A stretch of 15,115 bases of DNA, from assembly GCA_964605915.1 (NCBI GenBank), contig CAZSET010000083.1:1-15115 (forward strand), in the 5' to 3' direction. Numbering within the stretch: position 1 is the first letter of the stretch; the number at the start of each line of letters is the position of its first letter. A program made the translations under genes and the position numbers. Positions 6,781 to 13,077 of the stretch are shown one piece after another. The DNA comes from DAOVRD01 sp964605915 (GTDB taxonomy: Bacteria > Planctomycetota > Brocadiia > SM23-32). The notes under the pieces were generated by a model, which did no database searches, was not told the DNA's origin, and worked only from the letters and a program-made list of their open reading frames with translations.

Positions 6781-6821
6781 AGCCGCCCGGAGACGGCCAA
6801 AGCTCCGGGCGGCTCTGTTTT
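6781..6821 (+). terminator. Strong rho-independent terminator
   Basis: A perfect 12-bp GC-rich stem (AGCCGCCCGGAG at 6781-6792 with CTCCGGGCGGCT at 6803-6814), a 10-base loop, and CTGTTTT right after it. It lies 60 bases after the stop codon of the Lys-rich protein gene and is the only clear intrinsic terminator seen in the window. Confidence 0.85.
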
Positions 6822-6989
6822 GGGAGTGCGCAGGCCGACGCCCACCTACCGAGGTCGGCCAGCGCCAACACCATGGCGGCGCCAGCCGGGGGACCCATGA
6901 GCCTGCGCCGGGGCGAGAGGTCGGACGGGGCCGGGGGAAGCCACCGCCCTGCACGAGTCGCTAAGGCGGCACACCGCTGCCCATGGATT

Positions 6990-7023
6990 CACTGGCCAGT
7001 GCGTTGACACGTGCGTACACTGG
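6990..7023. promoter_or_regulatory. Possible operator: CACTGG/CCAGTG half-sites
   Basis: A perfect 12-bp palindrome CACTGGCCAGTG (6990-7001), then TTGACA at 7004-7009, then a third CACTGG half-site at 7018-7023. The arrangement around a consensus -35 resembles a repressor or activator site for the MFS gene about 100 bases downstream. The regulator and the -10 element are not identified. Confidence 0.3.
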
Positions 7024-7123
7024 GTGAACGGACCGATGAGTGCCCGGCCGCCGCGTGCGCTCCCTGCGCGATCGGGCGTCGGCGTGTCGTCTGTCTCCAG
7101 CAACAGCACCACGAATTCAGACA

Positions 7124-8494
7124 ATGCTAAGATTACGCGCCATCCCCAGACTGCTTCTGCGCGACGCCCGCGCGCAGAGCAAGATGGTCTACCCCTGGGA
7201 GCTTCCCAGCATCATGCGGAAGCACATCCTCACGGGCGCGATGGGAACCGTCTACTTCGTCCTCCTGTCGGGGATGTACCTCGTGACGTTCGGGAACGGG
7301 ATCGGGATGCGCTACTGGCAGTGGGGCCTGCTCTCGGGGGCGTCGTCATTTGCGCTGCTTTTCCAACTGCTGTCCGCGTACGTTGTCAGCCGGACTGGCG
7401 CACGCAAGTCGCTGTGGTTTGTGGCTGCGATGGCAGGTCGCACGTTGCGCATCGTGGCTATAACGGCGGCGTTCGGACTGCACAGCCGTTTCGGCAGCCG
7501 CGCGACACTCGTGTTTATCGTGCTGCTGGTGCTGGCCAACGCCTTCGAAGCGATCGCGGTTCCTCCGTGGTTTTCCTGGCTGGCGGACATCATCCCCCGG
7601 GACGAACACGGCCGCTTCATGGGCCGTCGGAGCGCGTGGATCGCCCTGGCCAACGTGTGGATCGTCGTCCCCATCGGCTTCGCCATGGACCGCCTCGGGG
7701 GTGGCTCCAACCTGAATCTGCTCATGCTGCTGTTCGGCTTCGGCTCTGTGCTGGGCATCGTCGACCTGGTCATCCACCGGACCATCCCCGACCCGCCGGT
7801 AAAGAGGTCGCGCAAGGCCAGGTTCTGGGGCGAGGTGGCCAGGCCGCTGAAGGACCGCAGGTTCCGCCCGTGGCTCATCTTCAACGTCCTTTGGACGTTC
7901 GGCATGACGCTCGGCGGCTCGCTGGCAACCATCTACTTCGTGGAGAACCTGGGGATCAGGCGCAACTTCTTTGGAGGATCGCTCGTGCTGATCCTCGTGC
8001 CGCTTGCCGCCACGGCAGTCGCCGGCAAGTACCTGGGCACGCTGGTCGACCGGCTCGGGGTGAAGCGCACGCTCCGGTGGGGCCACATGTTCTGGGCCAC
8101 GATCCCCCTTTTCTGGATAGCGGCGAAGCCGCAGAATCCGTTCCCGTGCCTTGCAGCGGCCGCCCTGATCGGAGGAATCGGCAGCACGATCGCCCTCAAT
8201 GCGGCCGTGAAGCTGATCACCCGCACGCCCCCTTCGGGCCGCGTCCCGATGTACGTCGCGGTATCCGCATGCGTCGGATCGCTGGCCGGTGCCATGGGCC
8301 CTCTGCTGGCGGGGTTATTCCTGCATGCCTTCGGGGATACGTCCTGGTCGCTCGGCGGCCTAACAGTGGTCGGCTTTCACATCCTCTTCCTGGCGTCCTT
8401 CGTCCTTCGCATGTCCGCGACGCTGGCCATTGGGGCGATACCGGAGCCGGCCAAAGCGGCAGAACCAGGAGACCCGGGGCCGGGTCATCCATAG
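7124..8494 (+). CDS. MFS transporter, substrate unknown
   Basis: About 456 residues in the inner membrane with roughly 12 hydrophobic segments, typical of the major facilitator superfamily. Examples are TVYFVLLSGMYLVTFG near the start, IVLLVLANAFEAIAVP in the first half and LAAAALIGGIGSTIAL in the second. The family's cytoplasmic-loop signature occurs twice, as YVVSRTGARKSLWF after the second segment and again as LVDRLGVKRTLRWG in the second half, as expected for the duplicated six-helix halves. The start is uncertain: ATG at 7124 gives a basic N-terminus (RLRAIPRLLLRDARAQSK) but has no clear ribosome site. ATG codons at 7184 and 7214 are alternatives, both with weak sites. The last 10 bases overlap tail-to-tail with the second UroD-family gene. 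The neighbours (GHL10 protein, UroD-like protein) suggest a sugar or glycan-derived cargo, which is inference only. Confidence 0.85.
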   Translation: MLRLRAIPRLLLRDARAQSKMVYPWELPSIMRKHILTGAMGTVYFVLLSGMYLVTFGNGIGMRYWQWGLLSGASSFALLFQLLSAYVVSRTGARKSLWFVAAMAGRTLRIVAITAAFGLHSRFGSRATLVFIVLLVLANAFEAIAVPPWFSWLADIIPRDEHGRFMGRRSAWIALANVWIVVPIGFAMDRLGGGSNLNLLMLLFGFGSVLGIVDLVIHRTIPDPPVKRSRKARFWGEVARPLKDRRFRPWLIFNVLWTFGMTLGGSLATIYFVENLGIRRNFFGGSLVLILVPLAATAVAGKYLGTLVDRLGVKRTLRWGHMFWATIPLFWIAAKPQNPFPCLAAAALIGGIGSTIALNAAVKLITRTPPSGRVPMYVAVSACVGSLAGAMGPLLAGLFLHAFGDTSWSLGGLTVVGFHILFLASFVLRMSATLAIGAIPEPAKAAEPGDPGPGHP

Positions 8495-9591
8495 GCGCCG
8501 TACCTGCGGTACGCATCGAGCATCGTCAGCACGTTTGCCATCGGCGTGTCGGCCTGCACGTTGTGCGCCGTGCAGAACACGTAACCCCCGCCCTCCCCCA
8601 TCGCCTCGGCCAGATGTTTCACCGCCCTGCACACGTCCTCTGGCGTGCCGTACGGCAGCGTCTTCTGTATGGACATGCCGCCGTGGAAGGATAGTCGGTC
8701 TCCGTAATCCTCCTTCAATCCGGCCGGCTCCATCCCACGTGCTTCGGGTTGGAGGGATTGGAGAACGTCTAGGCCACACTCGATCATTTGCGGCATCAAC
8801 GCCCTGACTGAGCCGCACGTGTGGTGCATGGGGACGGCGCCGTGCGCCTTGATCAGGCGGATGTATTCCTTGAATCCTCGTCTGAGGAATGCCTCCCACA
8901 TCCCCGGTGATACGAGCGGGCCTTGCTGAGCGCCGAAATCGTCGCCGGTAAGCACGATATCTATCTTCCCGTTGGCCGCCGCCAGTATCCTCTCGAGGTA
9001 GTCCATGTAGAACGCCTTGATCTTCGCAAACAGCGCGCGGGCAAGGTCCGGCTCCAGCGCCATGTCCAGCATTACCCGATCCGGGCCCCGGATGTACATG
9101 GCAGGTTTCAGTTGCGCGATCCTGTTCAATCGGTCGCCCATGAAAACGACGACCCGCCCCTGTTCGCGGACAAGGTCGCACTGGCACTCGACGCTCCGGT
9201 AGTCGAACATGTCTGCGGAGGGCCAGCGGGGATAGGCGTCTATCTCGTCAAGCGTGGTCGCGTCGGCAAGCGGCGGCGCCACGACCTCCTTGTAGTGCTC
9301 AAACTGCCCCCTGATCTCCAGCGTCACGGCCTTTCTGGGCACACCCCATATGTCCGTGGAGATTCCGCTTTGCTCACCGGGAAGAGGTGGGCCGACATAG
9401 CTCGGGCGCGGGATGTAGCGGAAGTCGACGTCCTGCGCGTCGAGGAAGTCCTCGAAGGACATCCCAAGCTCAGACTTGATGCGGGCGCGGAATCCTGCGG
9501 ATGCCCAGAAGTCCACCGGGATCCGGTCCGGAGTCTCGTGTCCGATCGCCAGGAGAGCACGCTCTCTTGAGTCCACCGTCCCGCTCACCAT
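8485..9591 (-). CDS. UroD/MtaA-like family protein (second copy)
   Basis: A 368-residue UroD-superfamily protein, paralogous to the one at 3651-4910 but on the other strand and about 50 residues shorter. Shared landmarks are DSRERALLAIGHETPDRIPV near the start, DIVLTGDDFGAQQGPLVSPG at 211-230, HHTCGSVRALMPQMIECG at 256-273, HGGMSIQKTLPYGTP at 303-317 and FCTAHNVQADTPMANV at 339-354. H257 and C259 match the zinc His-x-Cys of MtaA-type methyltransferases, and H343 takes the place of the third ligand, as in the other copy. It is not a HemE. It lies 25 bp downstream of the GHL10 gene on the same strand, so the two probably share a transcript. The ATG at 9591 has no close ribosome site. A GTG at 9576, preceded by GGTGAG, aligns better with the start of the paralogue (DSRER versus NSRER) and may be the true start. 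Confidence 0.86.
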   Translation of the reverse strand: MVSGTVDSRERALLAIGHETPDRIPVDFWASAGFRARIKSELGMSFEDFLDAQDVDFRYIPRPSYVGPPLPGEQSGISTDIWGVPRKAVTLEIRGQFEHYKEVVAPPLADATTLDEIDAYPRWPSADMFDYRSVECQCDLVREQGRVVVFMGDRLNRIAQLKPAMYIRGPDRVMLDMALEPDLARALFAKIKAFYMDYLERILAAANGKIDIVLTGDDFGAQQGPLVSPGMWEAFLRRGFKEYIRLIKAHGAVPMHHTCGSVRALMPQMIECGLDVLQSLQPEARGMEPAGLKEDYGDRLSFHGGMSIQKTLPYGTPEDVCRAVKHLAEAMGEGGGYVFCTAHNVQADTPMANVLTMLDAYRRYGAYG

Positions 9592-9616
9592 GCTGCCGGC
9601 GGAGGCCCCTCCCGCC

Positions 9617-12211
9617 CTACTTCGCCCAGGGCGTCCTTGCCTGTTCGCGCAGAGGTCCCTCCAGTAGGGCCGGCAGGAAGTCGGTCACCACCCGCCCGCG
9701 GTAGTCGAAGAACACGAGCCCGTCGGCACCGCTCTTGCGCGCCGAGTCCACCAGGTCGGCCGTGTGCCAGGCCGAGCTCGAGCGGAATGCGCCGATGCCG
9801 GACTGCAAGGGGAAGCCGGCGCCGACCCACTGGCGCTGCTGCGTCACGACCGCAGACAGCTCCTCGGGGCTCTGCGTGTAGTTCATCGGGCAGACGAAGT
9901 CCAGGTAGCCCTTCTCGACCCAGGTTCGCCAGTCCTGGCCGACGCTGTCCCGCGCCGAGTCCCAGTAGGAGAAGACCGCCGCCGATACCTTCACGTTCGG
10001 GTCAATCTCGCGCGACCGGCGGCTGACCTCGGCGACGACGTGCGTGATCTGGTCGCGGCGGAAGTCAAGGTACTGCTGCGCGAACGGCCCGTTCGAGAGC
10101 ACGTCGGCCGGCCAGTTCTGGACCTTCTGCCCGATGCGGCTCTCGAACCGCTTCCGGCAGCCGTTGCAGTAGCAGGCCTGGCCGCCTGGGTAGCGGATGT
10201 AGTCGAAATGGATCCCGTCGGGGTGGAACTTGCGCGTCATCTCCAGCATTGCCTCGATCTCGAGGCGCTGGTTCTCGGGATGGGACGGGCACAGGCTCGC
10301 ATTGCCTCTGCCGACGATGTTGCCCTCGGCGTCTCGGCAGACCCGTTCTTGCGCCGCAAGTTGGTCCACCACTTCGTTGCCCGGCCACCACAGGTTGTAG
10401 TTGACGCGCCACAGGTGCACTTCGATTCCGTGCTTCTTCGCCGCCGCGAGCATGTTCGCCATCTGCGGCCCGTTCTCCCGAACAAAAGGGGAGAGAGGAA
10501 GCAGGTCGCTCTGATAGTGCGCGTAGCCCGCCGCACATACGTTGGGCAGCAGCGCGTTCAGGTGCCTTTTCTTCATCCCCGCGAAGAAAGCGTCCCAGTC
10601 TTGACCGGGGACGGTGACGTTATGGATCCACGCAGCCCGGAACTCCCTGCCTCCACGTGAGGGCAGGCTGCGGATGAAGGCCAGATCGGCCGCTTCGCGC
10701 GCCTTCCGGAGGGCCTGGCACGCCTCATAGAGCTGGCCGGAGGCAGCCTGGCGGCGGGCGTCCCTCTCCTGGCTCACGGCGGTGTCGAGGGCCTCCAGCG
10801 CACGGGCGTTCCCGGCGCAGGCCTTCCGCATGGACTCCCGGTCGGTGTAGCGCCGGAAGTCCCAGAGCGTCTCCGTCAGGTGCTCAACGGGGAAGCGGTA
10901 GACGTCCTGGCCGGCAAGCTCCGCCACGGCTGCCATCAAGAAAGCCGATGTCTTGGCCACGTCTCCCGCATGGAGAATGTAGGAGAAGTACATCCCTGTG
11001 GGCGACAGGATCACGGCCGGATAGCCCGTATCAGCCCCGTTGGAGTCGTGCCAGGTGGCAATGACCTTGCCGCCGGGCGCGGGCGTGGCGGCGATGATGT
11101 TGGAGGAGCGCTGCCCAAATGAATCGGGGAACGAGTCGGGGGCGGTCGCGTTGAACTTGACCACCTCGAACGGCGAGGCTGCGCCGCCCGCCTTGAACTG
11201 CCCCGTGGCTACTCCCATCAGCGGGTGCAAGCGGCTGGCCACTGAAAAGCAGCCGATCAACCTGCCTCCTGCCGCCACGAAGTCCTGCAGGGCCTTCGCC
11301 TCCTCGTCGGAGACCTCGAAGTTGAGCGGCAGGATGGCGACGCGCCTTCCCCGCAGCGCTCCGCGCGCAACGGCTTCGTCGGTCACCACGGCGTACGGGA
11401 CCCCGGCAGCGTCCAGGATCCGCTGCATCTCGCCCACCATGCGGCCCACGAGTCTTCCGTCGCCGCCCTCGGTGGCTTCGCTGAGAGTGCCGTAGACGAT
11501 GGCGATGTCCCGCCGCTGACCGACACGCGGCTTCAGGTACTCAACGGCTCTCTTGAGCATCAGGCCGGCGTTCCTCTGGTTCTCCTCGCCCTCGGCCACC
11601 AGGACATGGGAGAAGTACAAACCCCCGTCGGAGAGAGTGGCCGCGGCCCGTCCGGTCTTCTCCCCGTTGGCATCCAGCCAGTCGGCCAGCACCATCGCGT
11701 CGCGCGCCGGCCTGGGCGCCGAGATGTTCCACGACACCTGGGCGAAACCTTCCGGCAGACCGGGCAAGGCATCCCTTCGGCACCGCACGTAGCAGAACGT
11801 CTTGCGCTCGGGGTCGGGCACGTAGGTGGTGGAAGCCACCCCCAACTCGCTGTCCAGCCCGTACGTCGTGTAGAAGCACATGACCTTGCCGCCGTCGCTG
11901 CAGAACGACTTCACCAGGGCACGGGCAGCGCGGCTCAGGTTCGGGGCGTACGGGATGATGGCGATGCGGTAGTCATCGAGCACGCCCGCCAGAATGTGGT
12001 CCTGCGTGACGACGGCGTAAGGCAGGTCCACGCGCTTGAGAATGCCCTCCATGAGCGCGAAGTAATCGCGGGCACCCTGCGCTTCCTGCCTCCCACCGGG
12101 GTCCGCGATAAGGGCCAGGCGGCCCTCATAGGCCAACGCCTGCGCGAGCGGCAAAGCGCTCAGCGCCAGAAGCAACCCGAAGGCGATCAGGAGACCTCGC
12201 ATTCTCGGCAC
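9617..12211 (-). CDS. Secreted GHL10-type glycosidase-like protein with duplicated N-terminal domain
   Basis: An 864-residue exported protein. Residues 1-27 are a signal peptide (RMR, then a Leu/Ala-rich core, cleavage after ALA). Two tandem copies of an amidotransferase/beta-galactosidase-trimerisation-like alpha/beta domain follow, about 30-228 and 234-434. They align at PYAVVTQDHILAGVL with PYAVVTDEAVARGAL, at RIAIIPYAPNLS with RVAILPLNFEVS, and at GLYFSHVL with GMYFSYIL. A helical linker (about 450-515) leads to a GHL10 (DUF187-like) TIM-barrel domain at 522-850: FRAAWIHNVTVPGQDWDAFF, LWRVNYNLWWPG at 600-611, DGIHFDYIRYPGG at 665-677 (D670 a likely catalytic acid), CYCNGCRKRF at 680-689, and DFVCPMNYTQ at 771-780. 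GGGAGGTG precedes the ATG at 12211 by about 7 bases. It probably acts on polysaccharide outside the cytoplasm; the substrate is unknown. Confidence 0.88.
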   Translation of the reverse strand: MPRMRGLLIAFGLLLALSALPLAQALAYEGRLALIADPGGRQEAQGARDYFALMEGILKRVDLPYAVVTQDHILAGVLDDYRIAIIPYAPNLSRAARALVKSFCSDGGKVMCFYTTYGLDSELGVASTTYVPDPERKTFCYVRCRRDALPGLPEGFAQVSWNISAPRPARDAMVLADWLDANGEKTGRAAATLSDGGLYFSHVLVAEGEENQRNAGLMLKRAVEYLKPRVGQRRDIAIVYGTLSEATEGGDGRLVGRMVGEMQRILDAAGVPYAVVTDEAVARGALRGRRVAILPLNFEVSDEEAKALQDFVAAGGRLIGCFSVASRLHPLMGVATGQFKAGGAASPFEVVKFNATAPDSFPDSFGQRSSNIIAATPAPGGKVIATWHDSNGADTGYPAVILSPTGMYFSYILHAGDVAKTSAFLMAAVAELAGQDVYRFPVEHLTETLWDFRRYTDRESMRKACAGNARALEALDTAVSQERDARRQAASGQLYEACQALRKAREAADLAFIRSLPSRGGREFRAAWIHNVTVPGQDWDAFFAGMKKRHLNALLPNVCAAGYAHYQSDLLPLSPFVRENGPQMANMLAAAKKHGIEVHLWRVNYNLWWPGNEVVDQLAAQERVCRDAEGNIVGRGNASLCPSHPENQRLEIEAMLEMTRKFHPDGIHFDYIRYPGGQACYCNGCRKRFESRIGQKVQNWPADVLSNGPFAQQYLDFRRDQITHVVAEVSRRSREIDPNVKVSAAVFSYWDSARDSVGQDWRTWVEKGYLDFVCPMNYTQSPEELSAVVTQQRQWVGAGFPLQSGIGAFRSSSAWHTADLVDSARKSGADGLVFFDYRGRVVTDFLPALLEGPLREQARTPWAK

Positions 12212-12409
12212 CTCCCACCAGCAAGGGACGTTCAGGATAAGCGGCTGCGATGATAAAGGTCATGGGCGTGCGGAGCAAGGTCCGGTGCGCCTGCGCGGCG
12301 GCTTGCCCGGCCCATTCCGAGCTCGCCCCGGCGGGCGGCCCCTGCTACTGCCGGGACAGTGCGAACGCGCCGGGCTCCACCGCACGAACGTCCCGCAGAC
12401 GTTGCGCGG
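12212..12409. other. Intergenic region between araD and the GHL10 gene
   Basis: It carries the GHL10 promoter (12250-12278). Near the araD end is a 6-bp hairpin (AACGTC/GACGTT, 12387-12403) without a following T run, so the ara operon may read through or end at a rho-dependent site. Nothing else was recognised. Confidence 0.4.
12250..12278 (-). promoter_or_regulatory. Candidate promoter of the GHL10-UroD operon
   Basis: On the minus strand TTGCTC (12273-12278), a 17-base spacer and TATCAT (12250-12255). Transcription would start near 12243, about 30 bases before the GHL10 ATG. The -10 matches those upstream of glpK and of the first UroD-family gene. Confidence 0.42.
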
Positions 12410-13077
12410 TCAGCCGCCGCGCTGCCCGTAGTAAGCCCCCGGGCCGTGCTTACGGAGGAAATGCTTATCCAGCAGCGCCTGCGGTATCTGCCTGGCGTCC
12501 TCATTCAGGAGGACGGCCAAAAGCGCCGTTCTCGCCACCTCCTCGAGCACGATGGCATTGTGCAGGGCCGACTGCACGTCGGGACCCCATACGAACGGCC
12601 CGTGCGCGGGAAGAAGGACGGCGGGCACCTCCTCTGGGCTCAGAGCCGGCTGCGCAAAGCGCTCCAGTATGACCTTGCCGGCGTTGAGCTCGTAGTCGCT
12701 CTCGATCTCTTCCCGGGTGAGCTGGCGCGTCAGGGGCACGGGCCCGCGGAAACAGTCGGCGTGAGTCGTGCCGAGGCATGGAATCTCGCGGCAGGCCTGC
12801 GCCCAGCTCGTGGCGTAGGTCGAGTGAGTGTGCACGATGCCGCCGATCGAGCCGAAACCGCGATACAGGGCCAGGTGGGTCGGACTGTCTCAAGGGAGAC
12901 GAGCGCGATGTCCGCCGGCGTAAGGCTCCTATAGTCCACGCCGCTGGGCTTGATGGCCATGACCCCGGCCCCGCGATCGACGCCGCTCGCGTTGCCCCAC
13001 GTGAGCAAGACGAGCCCGGCGTCGACGATGGCCATGTTGGCCTCGCAGACCTGACGGCGCAGCTTCTCCAACTGCAT
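12410..13077 (-). pseudogene. araD: L-ribulose-5-phosphate 4-epimerase, frameshifted by an internal deletion
   Basis: Homologous to AraD, which converts L-ribulose 5-phosphate to D-xylulose 5-phosphate. Codons 1-64 (13077 to 12886) read in one frame: MQLEKLRRQVCEANMAI, LTWGNASGVDR, IKPSGVDY (K43, S45 and G46 for phosphate binding) and ALVSLET. From about 12883 the match continues in another frame: PTHLALYRGFGSIGGIVHTH, then THAD, LPAHGPFVWG, HNAIVLEEVA, and LLDKH ahead of the final YYGQ. The segment that in E. coli AraD lies between ET and PTH, with the Ser-Ser-Asp active-site residues, is absent. Restoring 40 bp returns the frame and gives 235 residues, close to the usual 231. The zinc histidines (HTH, and AHG) and the C-terminal Tyr remain. 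Without repair the product would end as a 115-residue out-of-frame peptide. It overlaps araB as TGATG. It may be a true lesion or an assembly error. Confidence 0.88.

Larger units (their letters stand above)
6722..7123. other. 402-bp gap before the MFS gene
   Basis: No protein gene is supported. It contains a perfect 8-bp hairpin (6746-6766), the terminator at 6781-6821, and a 12-bp palindrome (6990-7001) beside TTGACA (7004-7009), with a further CACTGG half-site at 7018-7023. No matching -10 is found at 16-18 bases from TTGACA, so the MFS promoter stays unidentified. Confidence 0.5.

Noticed and set aside
7004..7032. Complete sigma-70 promoter built on TTGACA upstream of the MFS gene
   Set aside because: At 16-18 bases downstream the sequence gives no -10-like hexamer, so only the -35-like part and palindrome were reported.
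7024..8694. A 556-codon open frame on the plus strand
   Set aside because: It overlaps the MFS transporter in another frame. Its translation is rich in Arg, Gly, Pro and His with no domain pattern, while the MFS frame has clear membrane segments and family motifs.
12501..12893. A third frame open across the araD lesion
   Set aside because: It matches nothing in AraD; the true match continues in the frame of PTHLALY and HTHSTY.
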